A stretch of DNA of 64,000 nt. Origin: Golubevia sp. BC0850. Taxonomy: Eukaryota; Basidiomycota; Exobasidiomycetes; Golubeviales; Golubeviaceae. The notes beneath the pieces are model-generated. The model was not told where the DNA came from. It worked only from the letters and a program-made list of their open reading frames with translations, and ran no database searches. The position numbers and the translations under genes are program-made. Where the stretch lies: positions 1-64,000 of the forward strand of contig JAAVVG010000030.1 of assembly GCA_012976225.1 (NCBI GenBank), given 5' to 3'. Of this stretch, positions 1 through 10,900 are shown piece after piece (positions within the stretch are counted from its first letter, which is position 1; the number at the start of each line of letters is the position of its first letter).

Positions 1-669
1 CTCATCCGATATTCTATTGTTCTCTGTCCTAAATCTTCAGCTCTTGTTGACTTCCAGCCTATTCTACCTTCGTAACTGTGCCCCTCGTATCGCCATCAAC
101 CCCCGTAACATCCACTCTCCATCTACTTCCATTGACGATTTTACGTCTTCAGGTTATCAAGCGGACGGAGAAGAGTCACCAACTTCAGCAATTTCAAATC
201 AATCTTCCAGCACTCTTGGACCACCCCAACTTTTTGAAGGTTCAGAAAGACTCAAAGATGATAGCTGTGAGGGCTATGTGGGCAGTTGCGTGTCAAGCCC
301 ACCACAAAGTCCACAATTCCATACTGCTATTATTCCCAGTGAGATAGAGGCGGAGGAAGAAGAGATGGAGAATTGGGGAGTCGATATCGGTGATTCAGAA
401 GAGGAAACACTTCCGGGCACTCCTGGAGTTCACTACCAAGTAAGTAACTCAGAGGATGAAGAAGAGGAGGAAGAAGAGGCAAGTCAAATGCCTTTGACAG
501 GCAGCCAAATCCGTCTGATATGATCTCCTGTAGCGCATGCTGTCGTCAGCGATTCGGAGGTAGAAGGAAATCGCACTCACCAGGTGCGTGCGTGCGTGCT
601 GCTGGTGATACTGTCTTTGTCAGTGATTCAGAAGAAGAGGTGGAGAATCTCGACGCTCAGGACCAATGA
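1..669 (+). CDS. 3' end of a gene for an acidic, serine-rich protein (partial)
   Basis: An open frame runs in from the left edge, so the true start lies outside the window. It encodes a Ser/Thr/Pro-rich stretch, then strongly acidic runs (EEEEEE). A likely GTAAGT donor near base 440 would splice to later short exons, and the final frame ends with the TGA at 667-669. Short acidic motifs of the type SDSE or NSEDE recur at least four times (GDSEEE, SNSEDEEE, VSDSEVE, VSDSEEEVEN), a pattern seen in SUMO-interacting or CK2-phosphorylated tails of nuclear proteins. That role is only inferred. No domain is recognisable, so the function is unknown. Whether it belongs to the neighbouring biosynthetic cluster cannot be judged. 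Exon boundaries are uncertain. Confidence 0.4.
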
Positions 670-922
670 TCTTCAAGATGAACTTTTGGAGGTTTATGAG
701 TATCTTTTCATCGAATTGTACAAGTATTAAAGCACAAGGAGGCTCAGGCTGATTTCCTTTTTGAGCTTTTATATCATGCTCCCATGTCTTTCCCTCCTTG
801 CATCTTTCCTAAAGCTCTCGTTGCAAACAAAGAGAGAGACAAAAGGAGACGAACGATTTCAGATCGTAATTTTTATTCATTTCAAGGGGATAAAAGACAT
901 ATGCAAGTACCATGAAAAAGGT

Positions 923-3137
923 CTAAATCTCATTCGAGGTTGCTTTTTTGTTTGCCTCTTCAAGCTCTTCTGCTTGAATTCTTTCGATTCCTTTCTTGTC
1001 ATCCGTCCACCAAGCAAAGAAGGCGCAGAGAAGAAACAATGGGAATGAGGCGACTGTTGGTTTGAAGAGAGAGAAGAAAGGTAGAGATTGACCAAGGTTT
1101 AGAAACCATACAATCAAGACAGAAGAACTTCTCAACTTCAAGTCGTTGGTTACTCACTTCCTATGACACGAGGCTGACCAGTGGCGTCGATGATTGGACC
1201 ATTGACGACTTGAGGAATCCAAGTGGTCAGACAGGAAAGTACCAATTGGAAACCAAAGTATCTGATTTCTGAACCTTTTGGGAAAAGTTGACAGAAAAAA
1301 ACTCTGAAAAGCGGTGATAGAACCGAACCTGCTGCATTTTGAAGGACATTGAAAAGGTAAAATTCCCACCTATGTTTGAAACCGATTGGAATGCTACCTC
1401 TTAATCCAAGCATCGACCAGAAAGGTAGAATCGAAACCAAAAGGTAAGCTCCGATGGCCCACTGTCTTAGACTGAGACCAGTGCGAGGGAAGAGGAATAA
1501 CCAAAATGTGGCAAAGATCAGACTTGTAACGGCTCCAGACAGAGAATAGAGAGTAAACTCCAACATTGAAGGTCTGAGAACATTTTGGAAAAGAGTAGAA
1601 GTCACCGTTCCGAATGCGAAGACAGTGTCGTTGTAAACGGTGTAAGAGATGAGCAGCTTGAAAGCTTCTGGGTACTCGCGAACTCCATTCCAGAGACTCA
1701 AGACTGAAAGGAGGAACAGAGACCAAATAAGATAAAATTATTATTGAACGGGCTGGGAAGAATCGATTTCGACGTAGAAAACGAACTCACATGTCTTCCA
1801 GGGCACGCTGAAGATGAATTTGGCATTCCAGCCATCTGGAAGAGGAAGTCCACCGACTCTTGGAAGAAAAGGTAGAGCTACTAGAGAGATGAGAATGAGG
1901 AACGCTCCAGCCCCAGTCGTCATGTAGAGACCAGCGTAAGCAGAGCTGACGTTGAGAAGACCGATTGTGATGCAATAGAAGACAATCGTCGAAGCGTTTT
2001 GAGCGTTCCCTCCCCAGACAGAGATCGAGACTCCTTCCCTTTCTCTTTTGGTTCTGACTTGATCCAAATCTATCTCTTCGGGTTCTGATGCTGGAAGAGT
2101 ATCTGTTTGATCAGCTTCGATGGGAGCTGCCTTTCTCATAGTGTATGGAATGAAAATGTTCATCCAAGCCTGGGTGATGAAACCGATTGTGTTGAAGGTC
2201 ACGTACAATCCACTATAAGCATTGAAAGTCATGAGATCAGAAGACCTGAGACCTGCAGCCGGTAAGCACAGAGCTCCATAAATGAACAGTAGAAAGATGT
2301 ATTGTTCACGTTTCCAGGCTGTCGTTGAAGCGAATGTGGGAGAGTAGAGAGTGGAGAAGTGAGAAGGGGAGAGTAGAGAGTGGAGAAGTGAGAAGCGAAA
2401 GAGTGGAAAGGATCAGTCAAAGGCCAGACGGAGAGGGAAGACCTCTTTGACTTTAGGTCTAGAATTGCTAACTCACCAGCGTAATCCCCAAGTCCACAGA
2501 CGAAAAAGACGAGAACACCACCGAGGGCATAGGTGATTGCGTTCAGGTAAAGAATGTAAGAAGTGAGGTTTACTTCTCCACTCCCAGCCATTGGTACGAG
2601 ACAAGGCTGTCCAAAGTCGAAGCACATCGAGCCAGCAGGGGATCCTGGTTGACGCTGAAACGATGTAAGGGGCAGTGGCTGCAAGTCAGCGAAGGAAAGT
2701 AGGAAAGTAGTATTAACTCCCAAGTAAGCAGATTGAACTCACTCCTACAACGTAACCAATATTTTGGATCTGAAAGCCAACGTAGGTAGCAAATCCGCCG
2801 AACGCTGGTCCAATCTGAGAGAGCGAACATAGTAAAAACGGGATGAGCGTCAGAAGAGACATGGGAGACCAAAAATTGACCGTAGAGACTCGAGAGATCA
2901 CTCACTCCCTGTAAAAGCGATAAGGCATAAAGAGAGAGTAACTGTGTCAGATGGAATAAGTATGAGTGGTCTTTGACTGGAACATGCACTCACAAAAGTC
3001 GTCGCTGAGAAAGCTGCTTTGTATTGCAAAAGCTGTTTCTCGGTTGCAGCAGCAGGGGTTTGAGCCTCGTAGGACAAAGATTTTGAATCTGGCTCTTGGT
3101 GAGCATCTTCTGAAATCTTGATGTCTGTTTGCTCCAT
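923..3137 (-). CDS. Atg22-like major facilitator transporter
   Basis: A multi-exon gene starting at the ATG at 3137 (MEQTDIKISEDAHQ). It has a hydrophilic N-terminus followed by many hydrophobic segments: GPAFGGFATYVGFQ, FVCGLGDYAGELA, a charged central loop with acidic and basic residues, then further membrane helices. A GTGAGT donor after VIG splices to a last exon encoding a hydrophobic helix (ASFPLFLLCAFFAWW) and the tail ending at 923. The layout and the C-terminal part (LFPKGSEIRYFGFQL) resemble the Atg22 family, vacuolar permeases that release amino acids from the vacuole. It lies head-to-head with the methyltransferase at 3592 and next to an isocyanide synthase, so it may move an amino acid precursor or the product across a vacuolar or plasma membrane. 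That role is inferred. A general MFS exporter is the alternative. Confidence 0.75.
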
Positions 3138-3591
3138 GCTTTTTGAGCTCTTTTGGGGACAAGGAGTGGGAGAAAGGGAGAAGAGAGAAAAGGATGAAAA
3201 TGGGAAGCAATGATCCTCTCAAGTACTTTTCTACTGGTTCTCTTTGAAAGAGTCGGACTCGAGTTTTCAAGACTCTTCTGAGTGTCTTTCCAGTCAGCCT
3301 CGTCGGATGGTTTTCTCATCAAACGGACCCTTTCTGGGTTTCTTACTTTTTAGTTCGGCCCTTGGAAACACTAAATTCTTGTTCCTCGCTTAATCAGGAA
3401 CGTTAGTATCCGTTGAAGGACGAAAGTCTGGATTTGCAGCAGTCGGCGGAGCGTTTCTTGAAAGCTTGAGAAGGAAGCGCGCCTTTTCTGGAAAATTTAC
3501 TTTCTTCTCAATTAGACCGTGAGCAATATTTGAACTTATTCTCAGCTCCTCATCTTCTCAATAGAGCATCAAACTTCAATCTGGTCTCATC
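3138..3591. promoter_or_regulatory. bidirectional promoter, Atg22-like gene / methyltransferase
   Basis: This 454-bp gap separates two divergent genes of the candidate cluster. It contains TCGGCCCT at 3355-3362 and a GCGC-rich block followed by TTTTCTGGAAAA at 3478-3495. Near-identical elements occur in the next divergent promoter (7390-7979). CGG triplets (agtcggcggagcg near 3441-3453) would suit a Zn2Cys6 regulator, but no regulator gene is seen in the window. Confidence 0.5.
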
Positions 3592-4916
3592 ATGTCAATC
3601 GTAGAAGGACTGGCAGAAATCAACGGGACTGGTAAGCGTTTCTATCATGCAGACAACAAGGTGAGCGAACGAGCTCAGAGCTGTCTACAATTTGCCCAAC
3701 ATTCATTCACGAAAGAAGTCATCTGCATACTAGAAAAGCACTTTCTGACCTTCTTTCGACTAACGAGTCTTTTCGGTCTTGCTTGTCTTTCTCTTCATTT
3801 TTTTTACTGCAGTCTATCTACGCCTTACCAGCAGATTCAACCGAATACGATCGTCTTCACAAACAGCATCTCCTCATCCTTCATCTTTTCGGAGGACCTA
3901 TCTCTTCTCCTGAGACAGTCAAGCTTCTCGAGAACAAAGATCGAAAGACCAAGGTGCTGGATCTCGGGTGTGGTAATGGGAGTTGGATCAAGGTCAGTTT
4001 CCCAATTCCCATTTCACTAACTTTGTCGTCCATTTCCCCCGTCTTGTTCTGACTTTTTCTCCAACTTTCCATTGCTCGAATAACAGCAAATCGCAAAGGA
4101 ATATCCTGAAACCGCAGATTGTCATGCTTGTGATTTTGTTTCTTCTTTCCAACCTCAAGAAGGACTTGACATCAAGTTTGCCTTGGGAAACGTTCTTGAA
4201 ACATTGCCATACCAAGACGAGGAGTTTGATTTCGTTCACATGCGTTTCTTTACCGGTGCTTTGAAAGTGAGTGTCAGCTCTCGTCAGTATCTCTGAGCAG
4301 AGATGACACAATCTTATTACTAAAAATCTCCATCTATTCTGTCGCTTCCACTTTCCATCACTCCTCATTCTAAGCTTGAAGAATGGCCAATTGCAGTCAA
4401 AGAGCTCTTCAGAGTAGCCAAATCTGGTGGATTTGTCCAAATGGTAGAACCGGATGGAGAGCTTCGTGCGGAAGAAGCTTCCAAGATCCTCGAAGACTGG
4501 AATGAGAGAGGTGAGTAAAAGAATGGTCTCTCGAATCGCTTGCGCCGAGTTCACTTCTGACGCCAATCTCTCGGAATCTGCTCTTCATTTCAGGTATGCG
4601 TGGATCACTCAAAAAAAGAGGTGGAGATCCATTGGCAGGTCTTCGTCTCGGATCTCTGCTCAAAACGGCTGGTTGTTCAGGCGTCGAGACCGTGGTTCGT
4701 TCGGCTCCAATGGGGAAAAGATTCGAAGGAGACGAATTAGGAGCATTGATGATCCATGACTATAAAGCTCTGATCAATACTCTGGCTCCTGTCCTTTCGA
4801 GAGGTTGGGATATCTCTGTCTCTGAAATGTCAAAGTGGGGAGAAGAGATTGTCCATGAATGTGCTCGTCTCAAAGCATTCCACAACTTTGTCACCGCTGT
4901 TGGCAAGAAGGAATAA
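3592..4916 (+). CDS. class I SAM-dependent methyltransferase
   Basis: Five exons starting at the ATG at 3592 (MSIVEGLAEINGTGKRF) and stopping at TAA 4914-4916. The glycine-rich SAM-binding motif I is clear (VLDLGCGNGSW), with the acidic motif II region (HACDF) and a motif following LPYQDEEFDFVHMRF. The post-core segment is VAKSGGFVQMVEPDGEL, typical of methyltransferase domains. Total length is about 300 residues, the usual size for this family. The substrate cannot be read from the sequence. Divergent transcription from the Atg22-like gene and convergence with the isocyanide synthase 280 bp away suggest it is a tailoring enzyme of the same pathway, transferring a methyl group to O, N or a carboxyl of the product. 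That assignment is by context only. Confidence 0.85.
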
Positions 4917-5195
4917 ACTTTTCAAAGTGGCTCCAACTTTTGTGAAGATTTCATACTTGACGGTAGGATTGAAGTTGAAAAGCAATGCAATCACCTTTTT
5001 TGACTCTCTTTTTCCTTCTGATGATTTCACTCAAGGGGAGAAATCGACATCTCTTTCGGAAGCAAAAGATCTACATTGAAATTCAGTTTATATGAGTTAG
5101 ATTTGACAATCACAAAGAGAGCAAGAAGAAACATAGATGAGCGAGACTAGATGGTAACGAATGAGAAGTAAATCAAAGAGAAAAAAAGTAAGAGG

Positions 5196-7389
5196 CTACG
5201 AGGCTGGAGATTCTAGCTCTCCAAAGTAGAAGAAACCACCTCTACCTTCCCCACAATTGGAAGGAAAGAATTTGGCTTCTTTACCCTTTTCGGCTCCGTA
5301 TTTACGAACTTCTGAGGCTTTGGCAGAAAGGAAAAAGTGCTTCCCATCTTCCGATAAGCGAAGAATGCACGAATGCCATGGTGTTGGGCTATGAAACTTT
5401 TCTGCCATACCAGCAGCAACGCCATCAGTTTGAGCTAAGACATAATTAGAGTGGATGGTACGGATTCCAAACTTGGGACCAGAGTTGTCGTGTCTGATGA
5501 TAGGAAGAAGAGATTGAGACAAACGGGAATGGGGAGAGTCTTTTTCAGCTCGTAGTGATGAAATCCCGATCCCCTTCTGTTCTTTCGTCTGTGACTCACG
5601 GGTGAATACTGAGTCTGATTGCCCTGGGGAATTCGAATTGGACGAGTCTGGAGTAGGCGTCGTTGCGCTGTGGAAAACGGAAGAAAGAAATGTGAGATCA
5701 GAGAATGGTCACGGGTTGTCACTCTTTGATGAGTTAAAAAGGAAGGGATTGAAACTCACGAGCAACATATGCAAAGCGATTTGAGCAGCCAACTTCTTCT
5801 GAGCTTTGTTGGAAGTACCTTTCCTCGAAGGATGGGATTTCAAATCCTCGTAGACAAATTTGGAGAATCTGAAAAGATTAGACAAAGAGAAGCGAGAGAT
5901 AAGTCATAGTTAACCTCTTTTTGACCTCTACCGACTCTCGAAGGACTCACCCATGATACATTTTAGCAATATTCGGGTCCGACTTGATGGATTCCTTTAG
6001 AGAAGCCATCTCTAGATGACCGTAGAAGCGAGATAGAACTTCTCGGTAGAGATTCGCAAGTGGATCGATCTGAGAAATTGGCTCCAACTGGTTCGAATCA
6101 TAAACGATTTCGCTATCGAGATTGGACAAAGCCTTGAAGTAAGAAAACTTGTCACTACTGATAGAGAAAGAAGTTTCCAAGTCTGGAATGTCCAAAAGCT
6201 CATCCAGTCTGTAGAATTGGAAATGAGAATCGGAAAGAGGATCGATCGCTTTCGTCATTGCCACCAAGGCATCGTGATAGGCGCCGACGACAGAGTCATC
6301 AACACCGACTTTGAGCATAAGCAAGAGCAAGAGAGAGTGAGAAAAACAGATCAAGAAAGGACTAAAGTAAGACCTCTACTCTTCCGCTTCGAATTCAAGA
6401 AGAGGTTCGTCGACAGACTCACTCAGATCCGAAAAGACGTGTCCATCGCTGACAATGTGAAGCTTGCATCCAGGAAAGTAGATGGCCTCAACGGCAAAGA
6501 TGAAGTTGAGAAAAGTGCAAATGGCGAACTCTTCTCCAAGATCTGGAAGTTCTCCGCTTGTCTTTTCCTGAAGGGAGAAGAGAGCCCCGAGACAAGAGAG
6601 GGAAAAGAAATCAAGAGGGCGAAAGTCAGAAGGGCGCCGCCAGAGGACGGAATTTACAACCACAGCACAAAGTTTATTCTGACTTCTCCTCTGGAATTGA
6701 CTCACTCTATTGGGGGATTTGCACGGGAAGGCCGGAAGGACCATCTGAATCGGCTCATTCAGCGAGACGAACGAAGCGACCTGCTTTGAAAACAGATTGC
6801 GACCTTGATCTGGCCTTGAGCTATACCAAAAGTCTTGTTGAGGAGAATACTTCAAAAAAGACTCATATAGATCTGCGATTCCTTCCACCACCAAAGTAGG
6901 ATCTTGGACCAGAGAATCGAATCTCTCAACCGAAGGGGAGGCTGCTCTGAGCGAAGCCTCCAACACTCGAAAGACTGAATAGTGAAGATCCGAACGAGTC
7001 AAGATATCGCTTTTGACATCAATCAATGAGCTTTTGGTGGAGTCTAGACTGACAGCAACTCCAGAGGTGAGTTCAGATGAGAGAGGAATCTCGAACAAGA
7101 TAACTGCTGCCTTGCGTTTCTTCGATTCCTTTTTGAAGCAGAGATAAGCATCCAGATAGCAAATTAAACCATCCGCAATGGAATCTTCGGAGATGAAAAA
7201 ACCGATGTCTAGACCATCGCTCAGAAGGTTGTATCCCAAAGCTCTAAGTTGCTCTCGGTAGAGGTAGATGGGCTGCATTTCTGAAAGTAAGATTGGATTC
7301 TCCAAGTCGAGATCCTTCGAGCTTGTTTGAATCAGTTGGGATCCTCCTACTTTGGGCTTGTAGTTGTAAACGGCTTCGATAAAAGTCAT
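5196..7389 (-). CDS. isocyanide synthase, Dit1/PvcA family
   Basis: A five- or six-exon gene starting at the ATG at 7389 (MTFIEAVYNYKPK). Family hallmarks appear in order: LPAFPCKSPN, LPDLGEEFAI, the block SDGHVFSDL followed by GVDDSVVGAYHDAL, RFYGHLEMASLKESI, IRLSIHP, and TPWHS near the C-terminus. Every exon junction I checked joins in frame, for example IRLSIHP to HDNSGPKFGIRT. The gene therefore looks intact, at about 530 residues. Members convert an amino acid (often tyrosine, tryptophan or valine) to an isonitrile or, as in yeast Dit1, an N-formyl derivative. It is a single-domain form with no fused TauD oxygenase or NRPS part. A histidine stands where I expect arginine in the SDGR motif. 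It is divergent from the ABC transporter gene and central in the cluster, so I take it as the core enzyme. Confidence 0.92.
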
Positions 7390-7979
7390 GATTCTATAAT
7401 GTCTCGAATACGAGCAGGAAAGTTGGGCGAGAAGTAAAGAAGGGAGTCAGAGCACTTGAGAAAGAAATGAAAAGACTGAACAGCAATACCACTCGGTGGA
7501 ATCTTCTCTGCTCACTTTGATATGACGACGACGAGGTAGATAAGAATGATGTCTCTTGAAGAGGAAACAAGATCTGGCTTTGGAGGAAAAAGGCAAAGAA
7601 GAACGCTTTTCTTAAATGGATAAGAAAATCGGCCCTCTTTGCAGGACGAATTTTAAGAAATGCCCGCCCTCGGCCAAGTCTTTTCCAGGAAATAGCGCAT
7701 TTTCAATATGTACAGAGTTTGAGCTATCATAGAAGCGAAAGGCTCTCACGTCGAATGACGGAGGCTTTCTTTCAGCCGTTCCTGACCGCCCTTCCCTTCA
7801 AATGGAAGAACAAGACTCGTCGAGAAAGGCTCCGTTGAAACGATGAGACCGTATGCATGATTTTTCTGGATCTAGCTCTTTTCCAAATCTTTCTATTTTG
7901 CCACTTTTTCTCCTCTCGATAGTACTCTTTCTTTTCTTCAACTTCTTAGAATTTCCAACTCTTTAAGGCAGAGCACCTC
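7390..7979. promoter_or_regulatory. bidirectional promoter, isocyanide synthase / ABC transporter
   Basis: A 590-bp gap between divergent genes. It contains TCGGCCCT at 7629-7636, CTCGGCC near 7670, and TTTTCCAGGAAATAGCGC at 7681-7698. Read on the minus strand, the last is GCGC-TA-TTTCCTGGAAAA, matching the element at 3478-3495 except for one base of spacing and one substitution. A pyrimidine-rich tract lies just before the transporter start. Confidence 0.5.
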
Positions 7980-10900
7980 ATGTCGACCACAGTCAAGCTT
8001 GGAACGGCAGAGACTGTCGAAGATTCTCAAGTCAACAAGTCAATTGGAAGATTCACGAATCCATTCAGCTTTGCGACTAAGATTGAAACCTTTTCCAACT
8101 TAGTAGGTCTTCTCGCTGCCATAGTTGCTGGAGCGACTCAGCCTTTGATGAATATTCCTTTTGGACAAGTGAGTAAGCTAAAGCATCAAATCAAAGTCTT
8201 TTGCGACCAAAAACTAGAAGTAAATGAGCTCTTTGACCCAATTTGCATTCTGGACTCGACAGAGAACAGATAAATGCTGACGGCTTCTTTTTTCTAATTC
8301 TCTTGATTCTTTGCCCTTCTGTTCTCTTCCTTTTCCAATAATGAAAAGATTACCAACAGCTTCGTTAGCGATGTCTCTGGCCCGGAAAGAGAAAGGATCA
8401 CCAATCAGAACAACACTCAAATCGTAAGTCTTTTGTATCTGGCCGTCGCTACCTTTGTTTCGACTTATCTCTTCGTCTCCATATGGGTAAGTGTAGATGT
8501 ATTGCTAGACTGATTTTTGGTTCCAGCTCAAATGAATGGATGACGGATTGATGGCCTCAAATTTCCATTTCTCGACCAGATCTTCACAGGCGAGAAGATA
8601 ACAAGTCGAATCAGAGAACGATATCTTCACTGTCTACTTCATCAAGTGAGTACGATCAGTTCAAAAATATTTAATTTTGTAAGAATCAAACCTTCTGAAA
8701 GAGGTTTGCCCTCCTCCATCGTTTCTCCAGGACATTGAATTTCACGATACCGAAGGATCTGGATCCTTGACGTCGCGGATAGAAACTGATCTCAATAACA
8801 TTCAAATAGCTACTAGCGAAAAGTTGCCTCTGAATGTCATGTATTTGAGTTGCTTTGTTACAGGATTCGTAGGTCAGTCCCCTTTTCGATGCCTTTTCTC
8901 GCTGGAATCCTCCTGCGTTGCTCGTATCTGCTCTTTGACTTTTCTCTATTGTTTGTTCCTCTTCATTTACCTTCTCACTCTGTTTCTCTTTTCTCGACCC
9001 CTTTCCGATCCAGTCGCACTCTACAAGAGCTGGAAGTTGGGCTTAGCTCTGCTATCCGTTCTAGTAGCACTGCTCGTGGTTTCTTCTCTTTTTGCAAAGT
9101 ATGCCATCAAGTACACAATGATGGTGATGTCTTCCGTCTCAGATGCCAACACTTTAGCAGAGGAATCGATTTCCTCTGCAAAGACTGTTCAGAGCTTGTG
9201 GGCTCAAGCTGAAGTTGGATCGAAATATGCAGAGAAGATCAACATCTCAATCTCTACTGGTCGATCTCGAGCGCTAGTCTGCAGTGTCTGCGTGGCTACT
9301 TTCACCTTCATAGTCTATTCTGGATATGCTCTAGCCTTTTACTTTGGAGCTCGCCTCGTAAGAGATGATGAGATCACTCCTGGTATCATCATTACAGTAT
9401 TTCTCAGCATCGTCATGGCTTCTTTCGCCTTGGCCCAAGTACCGCCAAATCTTCAAAGTGAGTTAAGAGTCGAAAGACTAGATGAGAAGAGAGATCAATG
9501 CTTATTCTTCTCTTCTCGAGCTTCTCTAATCAAAGACTTCACCATTCTCAACTTTTTCTCTCGGTTCAGCCTTCGCATCTGCTCTCACTTCCTACAAAGC
9601 CTTGGCTCGTGTCATTAATAGGGAGTCGACAACTCCTAGCGGAGGATCCCTTCGTCCTCTGGGCCTATCCACTAGCCTGAAATTCAACAACGTCACTTTC
9701 TCTTATCCTTCACGTCCTGGAGTCAAAGTTCTCAACAACTTTTGTACGTACCTTTCGATTCGCCTCATTTCACCATCGAGTTTTTGACTCACTTTCCCTT
9801 AGCTCTCTCTCTCTCTCTCTCTCTTGCCCCTCGTTCTTCATCTCAGCAATGGAATTCAAAGCTGGAACCAGTAACGTGATCGTTGGATCGAGTGGCTCGT
9901 CAAAGTCCACAATCGCAAGCTTGGTGGAGCGTTTCTATGATCCCACTTCTGGAGAGATCACTTGGGATGGCTCCAGTCTTTCGGATTTGGACCTCAAGTA
10001 CTTTCGTTCGAAGCTCATATCTTACGTTCCTCAAGAACCAATACTTTTCGATACTACTATCGCCGAAAATGTTGCTTACGGTCTCGGTGAAGCAGATCCA
10101 ACTTCCTCGAGAGAGAGAGTCATCCAAGCTTGCAAAATGGCTCAAGCTCACGATTTCATCACTCAACTTCCTCTAGGATACAATACGATCGTCGGAACGA
10201 AAGGGAGACATCTTTCTGGAGGTCAACGTGCCAGAGTCGCTTTGGCCAGATGTGTGATCTCAACTGCACCGATCATATTGCTCGACGAGGTGACCAGCAA
10301 TCTCGATACCATCTCGGACAGAGCTGTGCACGAGAGTCTCAGACACATCTCGAAAGCGTCGAACAAGACCATCGTAAGTGTTAACAATAGCTTCTCATCA
10401 TCTCTAAAACCTTCAGCTAAATCATCACTATACCCCTCTTCTTGTCAGATCATGATCACTCACCGTCTAGAGTCTATTGATGAGTCTCAAATGATCTTCG
10501 TCATGGAAGCTGGAGAAGTGAAAGCTTTTGGTACTCACTCCGAGCTGGTCCATAGTAATGAAGCTTCTTACCTTAAGCTTCTAGGTAAGAAGAACGCCGC
10601 TCTAGAAGGGGATTTGGAGCCTGGCATGGCTAGGGCTACAAATTCTTCCAGTGCTAATGATTCATCGAGCCTCCGAAAAGATAACGAATCTGAAGCGACC
10701 ACATCTGCTTCAAATGCAGTGAAGTTCGAGAAATTTGGTGCGACTGCTACTTCGGAACACAGCTCTGGAGAAGCTTCTTCTGGATGGTCGGATCTCAAGC
10801 TCCTGATGTCTTTCAGTAGAGAGAGTGCTTATCTCATCCTTGTCGGTCTTTTTGGATGCCTTGTCGCTGGAATGGTCTACCCTGTCTATGCGTGAGTAGA

